From the NCBI RefSeq assembly GCF_040819555.1, contig NZ_CP161920.1, positions 137,501-201,500 on the forward strand: DNA of 64,000 nt, read 5' to 3'. The notes beneath the pieces are model-generated. The model did not search any database. It was not told the DNA's origin and worked only from the letters and a program-made list of their open reading frames with translations. The number at the start of each line of letters is the position of its first letter. The stretch's first letter is position 1. Positions 46,989 through 56,049 of the stretch are shown one piece after another. The DNA comes from Nitratireductor sp. GISD-1A_MAKvit (GTDB lineage: Bacteria; Pseudomonadota; Alphaproteobacteria; Rhizobiales; Rhizobiaceae). Made by a program: the position numbers and the translations under genes.

Positions 46989-47895
46989 CGTCATCCCGGA
47001 AGCCGCAGGCTATCCGGGACCCATTGGAAGACTATCTTGGAGCGCAACACGGTTCTGCTTCGGGCCCGTGTTGAGCCATCGGCTCCTTCTGCGGAGATCG
47101 GCCGCGCCTCTCAATAGGCCCGGCTCGCGCTACGCCTGGCCGGGATGACGAAGGCGGATAGATCGCGCCAACCCGTCATCCCGGAAGCCGCAAGCTATCC
47201 GGGACCCACTGGAAGATTGTCATGAAGCGCGGCCCGGTACTGCATCGGGCGCGGGTTGGGCCACCTGCTCCTGTTGTGGAGAGGGGCCGCGCCCCTCAAT
47301 GGGTCCCGGCTCGCGCTGCGCTCGGCCGGGATGACGAAGGCGGATAGATGCACCAACCCGTCCTCCCGGAAGCCGCAGGCTATCCGGGACCCACTGGAAG
47401 ACTATCTTGGAGCGCAACACGGTTCTGCTTCAGGCGCGGGTTGGGCCACCTGCTCCTTCTGCGGAGATCGGCCGCGCATCTCAATGGGTCCCGGCTCGCG
47501 CTTCGCCTGGCCGGGATGACGAAGGCGGATAGATCGCGCCAACCCGTCATCCCGGAAGCCGCAGGCTATCCGGGACCCATTGGAAGACTATCTTGGAGCG
47601 CAACACGGTTCTGCTTCGGGCGCGTGTTGGGCTACCGGTCTTTGCTGTGGAGAGGGGCCGCGCCTCTCAATGGGTCCCGGCTCGCGCTTCGCCTGGCCGG
47701 GATGACGAAGGCGGATAGATGCACCAACCCGTCATCCCGGAAGCCGCAAGCTATCGGGGACCCACTGGAAGATTGTCATGAAGCGCGGCCCGGTTCTGCA
47801 TCGGGCGCGTGTTGGGCCACCGGCTCCTTCTGTGGAGATCGGCCGTGCCTCTCAATGGGTCCCGGCTCGCGCTGCGCTCGGCCGGGATGACGAGT
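46989..47895. repeat. Five tandem ~185-bp palindromic units
   Basis: Units start at 46989, 47174, 47359, 47545 and 47730. Each opens with CGTCATCCCGGAAGCCGCA and CTATCCGGGACCCA, and closes with GGGTCCCGGCTCGCGC and CCGGGATGACG, so every unit can fold into a long hairpin. Centres are of two kinds: units 1, 3 and 4 carry GACTATCTTGGAGCGCAACA, units 2 and 5 GATTGTCATGAAGCGCGGCC. Linkers alternate ATCGCGCCAACC and ATGCACCAACC. No reading frame in it resembles a protein. It lies between the convergent dppF and LysR genes. Elements of this sort are common singly in alphaproteobacterial intergenic DNA. Confidence 0.88.
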
Positions 47896-47920
47896 ACGTG
47901 CCTCCCTCCCCCGTGTTCCA

Positions 47921-48841
47921 TCACCCTTCTTTCGGCAGCGCGTAACCTGCTTCTTCTGCCCAGCGCACATGTTCGGCCGCCTTCTCCAGCAGCCATGTGC
48001 GCATCGCCATTGCCGAAGGGCTGACAGGCCCACGCGATACGGAGGAGAGATAATAACTGTTGCGCCCGACAACCGACGGACCGCACGGACGCACCAGCCT
48101 TCCGTCGCGCAGCATGGCTGCAGCCGAGACATCATCGCCAAGCGCCACACCGAGCCCGCGTGCAGCCGCCTCCAGACAAAGCTGCGTGCGGTGGAAAATG
48201 AGATGGCCCGCCGCGGCGCTGAGTGTGGTGCCCTGCCGCCGCAAAAGCTCGTCCCATGTGTTCACGCCGCGATCATAGATCAGCTTGTTGGCAATCAGCC
48301 CGTGGGTGCGCACATGCTCGGCACGCGCCGGCGCGCAAACGGGGAAAATGGTGAAGTCCAGAAACGGTTCGCGCGTATAACCCGGCACGTCCAGCCGCCC
48401 CCAGGTGAGCGCCAGATCCGTGTCAGGCGCAATTGTGCGTGGGGGTTCGGGATAGGACCGCAGTTCGAGCTCGATGCCAAGCGTTTCCAGAACCTCGTCC
48501 GTGAGCAGGGGCATGAGCCACAGGGCCGCCAGATCCGAATCCGATTCCAGCACCACCCTGCCCTTGGCGTTTCGTGTGGCGCGGGTGCCCGTATCCAGCG
48601 AAATGAGCATCAAGGCATCGGCAACGATTTCCGCATAGCGGGCCCCGCCCGGCGTGAGCGCCACTTGCCGGTGCCGCCGCTCGAAAAGGGGCATGCCGAG
48701 ATCGGCTTCAAGGTTCTTTATATGACGGCTGACAGAGGCGTGGGTGACGCCAAGCTCCTTCGCAGCACGCGAGAAACTCTGGTGCCGCGCGGCCGCATCA
48801 AACGCCCGGACGGCATTGAGATTGGGCAGGCGATGTCGCAT
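47921..48841 (-). CDS. LysR-family regulator, GcvA-like
   Basis: A 306-residue regulator with the GcvA-type beginning LPNLNAVRAFDAAARHQSFSRAAKELGVTHASVSRHIKNLE and an effector-binding domain from ~95. It is divergent from the small gene at 49003. The shared 161-bp region has GTGTAACAC at 48848-48856 and an ACACAA (48863)/TTGTGT (48887) inverted pair, candidate binding sites. Its targets are unknown. Confidence 0.9.
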   Translation of the reverse strand: MRHRLPNLNAVRAFDAAARHQSFSRAAKELGVTHASVSRHIKNLEADLGMPLFERRHRQVALTPGGARYAEIVADALMLISLDTGTRATRNAKGRVVLESDSDLAALWLMPLLTDEVLETLGIELELRSYPEPPRTIAPDTDLALTWGRLDVPGYTREPFLDFTIFPVCAPARAEHVRTHGLIANKLIYDRGVNTWDELLRRQGTTLSAAAGHLIFHRTQLCLEAAARGLGVALGDDVSAAAMLRDGRLVRPCGPSVVGRNSYYLSSVSRGPVSPSAMAMRTWLLEKAAEHVRWAEEAGYALPKEG

Positions 48842-49002
48842 GGCTTAGTGTAACACAAACGCACACAACGGGAAAAATAATTTCTATTGTGTAAGGCGAC
48901 GAAAGAGACCACATAGGAAGTGTAGCGATGGGTTGATCGGCCACAATCGGCAGCACAGCGCTACAGACTCTCTACATTGCTAACCCTCTCAAGGAGGTTC
49001 TG

Positions 49003-49182
49003 ATGTCACACTACACTGTGGGCGTTGGTTCCAGCCCTGAATTGCAGCGCTATGCGCGGCAGGCGAACAAGGCCCGTTCCACGGCGCTGAAGCACGCCAT
49101 GACCGCACTTGGCACGCGGTTGGGGACTATCTGGCGCAGGCCGACAGGCACGCCGCCAATTGGTGGAGCGGACCCGGTTTGA
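49003..49182 (+). CDS. Small uncharacterised protein
   Basis: An ATG with AAGGAGG 7 nt upstream opens a 59-codon frame (MSHYTVGVGSSPELQRYARQ then ANKARSTALKHAMTALGTRLG) ending at TGA 49180-49182. A second frame takes over at GDYLAQADRHAANWWSGPG and runs to TAA 49227-49229, which overlaps the terminator hairpin. That longer reading (one base missing near 49120) looks more protein-like. I do not recognise the family. It is basic and probably a short helical protein. Divergent from a LysR gene. Confidence 0.5.
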   Translation: MSHYTVGVGSSPELQRYARQANKARSTALKHAMTALGTRLGTIWRRPTGTPPIGGADPV

Positions 49183-49227
49183 TACTTTCAGACATGAGCG
49201 CCGAAACGCCTCTCGAACACCATGAAT

Positions 49228-49259
49228 AAGGGCCGGACCCGATAGCGGATCCGGCCCTT
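49228..49259. terminator. Bidirectional terminator between small gene and usp
   Basis: AAGGGCCGGA and TCCGGCCCTT form a 10-bp stem with a 12-base loop. The arms end in A/T runs (AATAAG and CTTATTG), so it can serve both convergent genes. Confidence 0.7.
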
Positions 49260-49284
49260 ATTGCATCTCTAAGCCGGTTTCGGA

Positions 49285-49722
49285 TCACACCACCAGGACC
49301 GGGCAATTGGCGAGGCTGGTGACCTTGTGTGACACGCTGCCCAGCAAATAGCCTTCCAGATCGCCAAGCCCGCGGCTACCGAGTACGATCAGATCGACTT
49401 CGCGTTCTTTGGCGAACTTCACGATCGTGCGTGCCGGCTGACCACTTTTCACGAAGGCGCGCGGGGCTTGCGCCCCCAGCTCAATCGCTGCCTTCTTTGC
49501 CGCGTCGGCAATCTCCTTTGCGTGGTCGCGCATCGCATCGTCCAGATTCTGCGGGTCATCTGGCCGCACCATGGACATGGACGCCTCAAGCAGGCTGTGA
49601 TGCCGGAAGACGGTGAGGGTCATCAGCTCCGCGCCGGTTGTCTTCTGCATCTCAACGCCGATCTTGAGCGCCTTCAGCGCGTTTTCCGAGCCATCGACCG
49701 GGACGAGTATCCTTTTGAACAT
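49285..49722 (-). CDS. Universal stress protein, TeaD-like
   Basis: A 145-residue UspA-fold protein beginning MFKRILVPVDGSENALKALK with the ATP-binding LGSRGLGDLEGYLLGSVSHKV near the end (G-x2-G-x9-G-S). It follows the TRAP large-permease gene by 10 bp. In Halomonas the usp gene teaD has the same place after teaABC and modulates ectoine uptake. By analogy this protein should regulate the TRAP transporter activity in an ATP-dependent way. Confidence 0.88.
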   Translation of the reverse strand: MFKRILVPVDGSENALKALKIGVEMQKTTGAELMTLTVFRHHSLLEASMSMVRPDDPQNLDDAMRDHAKEIADAAKKAAIELGAQAPRAFVKSGQPARTIVKFAKEREVDLIVLGSRGLGDLEGYLLGSVSHKVTSLANCPVLVV

Positions 49723-49732
49723 CGGGTCTCTC

Positions 49733-51016
49733 CTAATCGAATGCCAGGCTGGGCAGGAACAGCGCGATCTGCGGGAAGAAGATCAGCGCAGCGGAAACGC
49801 CGAGCAGGATGAGCGTGAACGGCGGAATGCCCCGTATCACATCCATGTAGGGTCGCTTGAATATGGCTATGGCCGTGAAGATATCACACCCGAACGGTGG
49901 TGTGGCCGAGCCGATGGCCACCTGCAGCGTGATGATCGTGCCCACCAGAACCTTGTCGAGGCCGACCGAATCCACCACCGGCGCGAAGATCGGCACCAGC
50001 ACCAGGATCACCACGATCGGATCGACAAACATGCAGCCGACGAAGAAGGCGATCGAGATGACGGCGAGCACCATTTTCGGCCCCATCTCGTCGATGCCGA
50101 TGGATCCCAGAATCTGCTGTGGAATCTGGGCGAAGGAAATGACCCATGAAAAGGCCGTGCCGGCAGCGACGAGAATGAACACCACGGCGGTGATGAGGCC
50201 GGTGGATTTGGAGATCTTGTAGATGTCGGCCACGCTCAGCGAGCGGAAGATCACCAGTTCCAGAAACAGCGCATAGGCCACGCAGATGGCCGCCGCCTCG
50301 GTGGGGCTGACGATGCCGCCATAAATGCCGCCAACGATGATGACCGGAAAGAACAGTGGCCAGATGGCCGCACGCACCGCCGCCACGCGCTCGCCCCATG
50401 GTGCCTTCGGCTCGGTCGGCACGCCCTTCACGATCGCATAGATGATGCAATAGGCCGAGAACAGAACCAGGAGCAGAAGCCCGGGCCCGATGCCGGCGAT
50501 GAACAGCTCGGCGATCGAGGTCTTGGAGACGACACCATAGATGATCATGCCGATGGAAGGCGGGATCAGGAAGGCGATGTCACTGGCGTTGATGATGAGC
50601 GCCAGAACGAAGGAATCGTTGTAGCCGGCCTTCAGCATGCGCGGACGCAGCGGCGAACCCACGGCAACCACCGTGGCCTGCGTGGAGCCGGACACCGCGC
50701 CAAACAGCGTGCACGCCGTGGCGGTGGAGACGGCCAGGCCGCCCTTGATGTGGCCGATGAACTTCATGACCATGTCGATCAGACGATCGGCCGACTGGCC
50801 GCGGGTCATGATGTCGGCGGCGAGGATGAACATGGGCACGGCAATCAGCGACGCCGGGCGAATGCCGGCCAGCATCTGCTGAACCATGAAGTCCATGCGG
50901 TCGAAACCGCCGAACAGGCCATAGAAGCCGTAGCCCGCGCCAAGAATGAGCGGAATCATCATCGGGAAGCCGAAGAGCAGCAACACGATCATGATGGTGG
51001 AGATTTTGAGTGTCAT
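49733..51016 (-). CDS. TRAP transporter large permease, TeaC-like
   Basis: A 427-residue large membrane subunit with about 12 hydrophobic segments. DctM features include MFILAADIMTRGQSADRLIDM, FGAVSGSTQATVVAVG, SDIAFLIPPSIGMIIYGVV and SPTEAAAICVAYALF. It lies 15 bp after the small permease gene and 10 bp before the usp gene. It transports the solute captured by the TeaA-like receptor, probably ectoine or hydroxyectoine (inference). Confidence 0.93.
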   Translation of the reverse strand: MTLKISTIMIVLLLFGFPMMIPLILGAGYGFYGLFGGFDRMDFMVQQMLAGIRPASLIAVPMFILAADIMTRGQSADRLIDMVMKFIGHIKGGLAVSTATACTLFGAVSGSTQATVVAVGSPLRPRMLKAGYNDSFVLALIINASDIAFLIPPSIGMIIYGVVSKTSIAELFIAGIGPGLLLLVLFSAYCIIYAIVKGVPTEPKAPWGERVAAVRAAIWPLFFPVIIVGGIYGGIVSPTEAAAICVAYALFLELVIFRSLSVADIYKISKSTGLITAVVFILVAAGTAFSWVISFAQIPQQILGSIGIDEMGPKMVLAVISIAFFVGCMFVDPIVVILVLVPIFAPVVDSVGLDKVLVGTIITLQVAIGSATPPFGCDIFTAIAIFKRPYMDVIRGIPPFTLILLGVSAALIFFPQIALFLPSLAFD

Positions 51017-51031
51017 GGTCGCTGGCCCCGG

Positions 51032-51622
51032 TCAGATCTCGATTTCGTCTTCTTCGTATCCCTCCAGGACATGCGTGGAGAGATAAATGTCCTTCTGGAC
51101 GACGTTCTTCAGCGCGGTGAGCGCATATTGGACACCGGTGATGAAGAACCCGACGGGGACCCAGAGATAGATCCAGTAGACGGGGATCTGCATGGCCGAA
51201 AGAACACGGCCGGACTTGGCCACCTTGGCGATATAGCCGATGGCGAAATAGCAGAGCGCGAACATGGTCAGCGCGGTGATCACCGTAATGACAATCATCA
51301 GCACCTTGCGCGTTTTGCCGGGCAGCGCATCGTAGAGCGCCGACATGCGGATGTGACGGCCGTGGCGGGCGGCATAGCCGATGCCGGCAAAGGTGATCAG
51401 GATGATGAGGATGCGGTTGAGTTCCTCGGAAAAGAAGATCGTGCTGCCGATCGCGCGGCTGACCACATTGGCGATCGTGTTGACCGCCATGAGCATCACG
51501 CCGAGCGCAAGCATAATCGATTCTATGCGACTGATGGCATTGTCGAACATGCCGATCACGCCGGGCAGTGTGGATTCGTATTTTTCGCTGTGCGGGTCAG
51601 ATTTTTCGTCTTCACTGCCCAT
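51032..51622 (-). CDS. TRAP transporter small permease, TeaB-like
   Basis: A 196-residue small TRAP membrane protein with four membrane segments. It has a charged N-terminus ([17 protein letters not shown]) and a [25 protein letters not shown] segment in the middle. This is longer than average DctQ, as in the Tea/Ueh group. It lies between the receptor gene (83-bp gap) and the large permease. Confidence 0.9.
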   Translation of the reverse strand: MGSEDEKSDPHSEKYESTLPGVIGMFDNAISRIESIMLALGVMLMAVNTIANVVSRAIGSTIFFSEELNRILIILITFAGIGYAARHGRHIRMSALYDALPGKTRKVLMIVITVITALTMFALCYFAIGYIAKVAKSGRVLSAMQIPVYWIYLWVPVGFFITGVQYALTALKNVVQKDIYLSTHVLEGYEEDEIEI

Positions 51623-51705
51623 CTACATTCCCCTCAATGAGATGACGGAACCCCGCGACCGGAAGAGGCCGCAGGGTCCAGCTTATTATTGCTCAAGGCA
51701 GCGGA

Positions 51706-52726
51706 TTATTGCGTCGCCGCCTTCAGGTCTTCCTTCATCTGGTCAAGGATCTTCTTGCCGCTGTCGCCCGTCATCTCGATGAACTTCGCTTCCACCTGGG
51801 CGGCCGCTTCCTTGAAGGGAGCGCGCTGCTCTTCGGTGAGGTCGCTGATGGTCATCTCGGGCTTGGCTTCCTTGATCTTGGCAAGCGACTCTTCGCTCAG
51901 GCCCTTCTGGTATTCGAGGATGTGCTCGAACGCCGCATCGGCAGCATCCTGAACGACCTTTTTGTCCTCGTCGCTCAGGCCATCATAGAAGTCTTTGTTG
52001 GCCATCACGGCGGTGGTGAAGTTGTTATGGCCGGTGAGTGTGATCGCGCCGGTCACCTCATACATCTTCGTGGACTCGACCCAGAAGAGCGGGTTTTCCT
52101 GTCCCTGAATGATGTTGGTCTGGAGACCGCCATAGACCTCGCCCCAGGGAAGCGGCGTCGGTGTCGCACCGAATGCCTTGTAGCTTTCCACCAGAAGCGG
52201 GTTGGTCATGACGCGGAATTTCACCTCGTTGAGGTCCTCGGGCTTCTCCACCGGGTCCTTGGTGTTCATCACCACTTCGCCCTCGGGGAACATCTTGAGA
52301 AGCTCGAGGCCCTGCTCTGCATAAAGCTCGGGGAACATCTCGTTGATGGCCTTGGAATTGCGGAAGAACTCACCCAGCTCTTCCGACTTGGCCGGAAGCA
52401 GGTAGGGAACGAAGAAGACCTGTGCCTCCGGGATAAGCGCGCCGGTAAAGCCGGGCGACTGGTCGACGAACTGCAGGATGCCGGCCTGGGGCCTGCTCCA
52501 TGATGTCAGCGGATTCACCCAGCGTACCGAACGGGAAGAGCTGAATCTCGTGGTCGGAATTGGCCTCGACCTCTTCCTTGAACTTCTGGGCGTAGACGCC
52601 CTGAACGTCCGTCATCGCTTCTTCGAAAGCGTATTTCCAGGTATCCGCCTGAGCTGCAACGGCGCCTGCGAGCACGATCGCGGTGCTGGCAAGACCTGCC
52701 ATTAAGCGGGATTTGATGGAACGCAT
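51706..52726 (-). CDS. TRAP receptor, TeaA-like (ectoine type), frameshifted as given
   Basis: A periplasmic receptor with a signal peptide to ~27 (AQA). The first frame reads WKYAFEEAMTDVQGVYAQKF and ESADIMEQA, then turns to nonsense. The rest continues in another frame as QAGILQFVDQSPGFTGALIP. Removing one base of GGGGCC at 52488-52493 gives 339 residues. The segments GILQFVDQSPGFTG, AINEMFPELYAE, GLELLKMFPEGE, MTNPLLVESYKAFGATPTPL, PWGEVYGGLQT and GQENPLFWVES match, from memory, the Halomonas ectoine receptor TeaA. High-affinity ectoine/hydroxyectoine uptake is the likely role. Confidence 0.87.
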
Positions 52727-53263
52727 TCTGTTCTCCTCTGGTCATTTAACAAACTGATTTCGGCAATAACAACAAAGCCCCATTCCGTTTCTGGCGGCGG
52801 GCCAACAAATTCAAGCGAGCGCCATCAACTGGCAGGAAACCAGCCCGGTACGGTCGCTATGCCGCGCAAACGCGCTTTTGCCGGAAATCTACGGCGGCGC
52901 TTCTTGCTGCGCCCGAGAAGCAGGGGAAAGGATGCGGCACTCATGATCGTGGCGGCAAATGCCTGCTGCCAGCAGAACGAACGCAGACTGCCACGCCGCG
53001 CGGGCATGGCTTCTCCGTTCGTACCGATCATGTCGGGTGCGCTCAAACGCCCCTCCTTGCTCCCTGTCGTCATACGACCCGGCCAGCGTAAACAGACGGG
53101 CCGTAGAGTCAATCGATTGTCCAATCGATTGTTTCCATGTTGAAAACGATCGGGGCCGAATAAAGTTCCACGGGGCACGGAACCATTTGTTTTCGGCAGC
53201 AAAGTTTCGTGAAGGGAAGGGCGCCGAACCGCCCGCATTCGCGCGGGCGGGCCGGTCTGAATA
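52727..53263. other. Gene-free stretch between teaA-like gene and oppDF
   Basis: No frame here resembles a known protein. A 137-codon minus-strand frame (52825-53238) and a 94-codon plus-strand frame are Arg-rich shadows. It should hold the promoter of the TeaABCD-type operon and the end of the opp transcript. The only clear structure is the doubled palindrome at 53110-53131. Confidence 0.6.
53110..53131. promoter_or_regulatory. Doubled CAATCGATTG palindrome
   Basis: CAATCGATTG occurs at 53110-53119 and again at 53122-53131, 12 bp apart, so the whole 22 bp is nearly symmetric about GTCC. One helical turn between copies suits a dimeric regulator such as GntR. It is 384 bp upstream of the teaA-like start, a little far but in the only long non-coding gap of the region. 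Confidence 0.45.
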
Positions 53264-54905
53264 CTAGGCGCGAGCCTGTGCCTGACGCTGCAGCACTTCG
53301 CGAAGATTAAAGGCTGCTTCCATCAGATCCTTCGTGTAATCGCTCTGTGGATTGTCAAAAACCTCACTGGTCGGCCCCTCTTCCACCACCTGGCCGGACC
53401 GCATCACGATCGCATAATCGGAAAGCGCCTTCACAACCGACAGATCGTGGCTGATGAAAATGAACGATAGATTGTGGCTCGCCTGGATACGGCGCAGCAG
53501 GGTGATGATCTGCTTTTGCACCGAGCGGTCCAGGGCCGAGGTCGGCTCGTCGAGCACGATCACCGTGGGTTTTAGGATCACGGCACGGGCGATGGCGATG
53601 CGCTGCCGCTGTCCGCCTGAGAATTCGTGCGGGAAACGGTTTCGCATGGACGGATCGAGCCCGACCTCCTCCAATGCCTGGATGGCACGCCTGTCGCGCT
53701 CGCGGGCGGACAGGCCCCGGCTCATGCACCAGAAGCCCCTCGGTGATGATCTCGCCCACCGTCATGCGCGGGCTGAGCGACCCGTATGGGTCCTGAAAAA
53801 CCATCTGCAGATTGCGCCGGTAGGGCCGCATGGCCGCGCGGTCGAACCCCTGGATCGGCGTGCCCTGATAGACAACCCGCCCTTCGGACGGCAGCAGTTG
53901 CAGAAGCGCGCGACCCAGCGTTGATTTGCCCGATCCCGATTCGCCGACAATGCCGATTGTCTGCCCGGCGCGCAGTGTCAGGCCCACATTCTGCACTGCC
54001 TTCAGCTCATAGCCCGGCCCGGACAGAAAGCCCCCCTTGACCGCGAAGGTCACGCAAACATCGCGCGCATCGAGCAGGATCGGCTGATCGTCACCCACCG
54101 GCGGCTTGTGACCCTCCGGCTCCGCGCCCAGGAGCATTTTCGTGTAGTCCTTCTGCGGGCGCTGGAAGATATCATCCGTCGCGCCCGTCTCCACCACGAG
54201 CCCCTTCTGCATCACATAAACCCGGTCGGCAAAGGCTTCCACGATGCCGAGGTCGTGGGTGATGAACAGAATTGCCATGCCCAGCTTCTTCTGAAGCTCG
54301 GCCAGGAGACCGAGGATCTCCGCCTGGATGGTGACATCCAGCGCCGTTGTCGGCTCGTCGGCGATCAGCAGGTCAGGATCATTGGCGAGCGCCATGGCGA
54401 TCATCACACGCTGGCGCTGACCGCCGGACATTTCGTGCGGATAGGATTTCAGCCGTCGCTCGGGATCGGGTATGTGGACGAGCTTCAGAAGCTCCAGCGC
54501 ACGTTTACGCGCCTCCGAGGCGGAAAGACCGCCATGCACCCGGATCGGCTCGCAGATCTGTCGCTCGATCGTGTAGAGCGGATCGAGCGAGGTCATCGGC
54601 TCCTGAAAGATCATGGTGATCCTGGCGCCGCGGATCCTGTTGAGCTTCGCCCGCGGCAGGCCGATAAGCTCCTGCCCGCGATAGGTCACGGAGCCGGAAG
54701 CGGAGCCATTGTTGGCCAGAAGCCCCATGGCCGCCATCATGATCTGGCTCTTGCCAGACCCCGATTCGCCCACCACGGCGACGGTTTCACCGGCGTTCAC
54801 ATGCATGTTGACGCCGCGCACCGCCTCGACCGCACCGTCGGGCGTGTCGAAGGTGACGCGAATATCGCTTATGTCGAAGATGCGTTCTTCGTTCTGCTTC
54901 GTCAT
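53264..54905 (-). CDS. Oligopeptide ABC transporter ATPase, fused OppD-OppF type, frameshifted as given
   Basis: A double ABC ATPase. Module one has Walker A GESGSGKS at 46-53, [12 protein letters not shown] and LLIADEPT. Module two has [20 protein letters not shown] and [12 protein letters not shown]. The frame breaks after EGLLVHEPG and resumes as [20 protein letters not shown]. Removing one base of GGCCCC at 53713-53718 gives 546 residues, the normal fused length. The ATG at 54905 begins 2 bp before the permease stop codon. It is the last gene of oppABC(DF). Confidence 0.9.
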
Positions 54906-54906
54906 G

Positions 54907-56049
54907 TCAGCGGTCCTTCGGATCGAGCGCGTCGCGCAGGCCATCGCCGAGGAAGTTGAGCGCAAAGAGGAGCGCGGTCAGCGCCAGAGAAGGATAGAGC
55001 AGCATATAGGCGGCGCCACGCATGTTGCGCGCGCCTTCCGATATCAGCACGCCAAGGCTGGTGAGCGGCTCCTGCACGCCAAGGCCGAGGAAGGAGAGGA
55101 AGCTCTCCAGAAGGATCACCTTGGGCACAAGCAGCGTCATATAGATGATCACCGGGCCGAGCGTGTTGGGAATGATGTGCCGCTTGAGTATCCCGCTTGA
55201 GCCGACGCCCAGCGCCTCTGCCGCCTGGACGAACTCGCGCCTTCTCAGCGCGATGGTCTGGCCGCGCACGATGCGCGCCATGTCCAGCCACTCGACGGCA
55301 CCGACCGCAATGAACATCAGAACCACGTTTCGCCCGAAAAACACCACCAGCAGAATGGCGAAGAAGGTGAACGGCAGCGAGTACAGAATATCGACGATAC
55401 GCATCATGAGGTTGTCGATGCGCCCGCCGAGAAAACCGGCAGTGGCTCCATAGATCACGCCGATCAACAGCGCCACACCGGTGGCGAGAGCCCCGATCAT
55501 CAGCGATATGCGGATCGAGATCAGCACGCGCGCAAACAGATCCCGCCCATTTGCATCCGTACCGAATATGAAGCGCAGACGCTGCACGTCCGCCTCCATC
55601 ACGATCGATTTCTTGTCCTCGGCCTGATCCACGATCCTTGCATTGGAGAACAGGTCGGAGCGGTCGAGATAGCGCGTCACGCGCGGATCGATCTCGCGGC
55701 GTGACGTTGCCTCAATGCGCACCGTGTTTCCATCGAGCTCGATGGAGCCTGTCTCCAGCCGCGCCCGTGAAAGCGCGGATTCGGCCAGCGGCACGATCTC
55801 TGTCTGACGCGGATAGGCTTCCAGGCTGGCCGGCACTTTCACGAAATCCGAATAGACGCGTGCATAGGGATGCGGCGCCAGCATCGGGCCGAAAATGCCT
55901 GCGAAGATAAATAGGATCAGGATGAACAGGCTGGCCATGGCGGCGCGGTTTCTGCGCAGCCGCATGAAGGCCGTCTCCCAGAGCGAGCGGCTCTTCGTGG
56001 ACGGCAGCTCGCCCTCAGGGGGTATTTGGCCGGTTGCGATGTCAGTCAT
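54907..56049 (-). CDS. Oligopeptide ABC transporter permease OppC with enlarged periplasmic loop
   Basis: A 380-residue permease, ~75 longer than E. coli OppC. The first membrane segment is ~38-56; residues ~60-162 form a hydrophilic periplasmic region rich in charged residues. Then IFGTDANGRDLFARVL (the normal OppC landmark) and the EAA loop EFVQAAEALGVGSSGILKRHIIPN follow. The ATG at 56049 lies inside the oppB stop region (8-bp overlap). The large loop probably contacts the binding protein or shapes substrate choice. Confidence 0.9.
   Translation of the reverse strand: MTDIATGQIPPEGELPSTKSRSLWETAFMRLRRNRAAMASLFILILFIFAGIFGPMLAPHPYARVYSDFVKVPASLEAYPRQTEIVPLAESALSRARLETGSIELDGNTVRIEATSRREIDPRVTRYLDRSDLFSNARIVDQAEDKKSIVMEADVQRLRFIFGTDANGRDLFARVLISIRISLMIGALATGVALLIGVIYGATAGFLGGRIDNLMMRIVDILYSLPFTFFAILLVVFFGRNVVLMFIAVGAVEWLDMARIVRGQTIALRRREFVQAAEALGVGSSGILKRHIIPNTLGPVIIYMTLLVPKVILLESFLSFLGLGVQEPLTSLGVLISEGARNMRGAAYMLLYPSLALTALLFALNFLGDGLRDALDPKDR

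Noticed and set aside
46989..47895. CRISPR array
   Set aside because: Units are ~185 bp and nearly identical along their whole length, with no short repeats separated by unique spacers, and no cas genes nearby.
46989..47895. Plus-strand frames of 87-180 codons inside the repeat array
   Set aside because: They are made of the repeat itself translated over and over, with no ribosome site or family match.
52825..53238. A 137-codon minus-strand frame upstream of the teaA-like gene
   Set aside because: Arg/Pro/Gly-rich, no ribosome site, no recognisable domain, and it overlaps the probable promoter and operator region.
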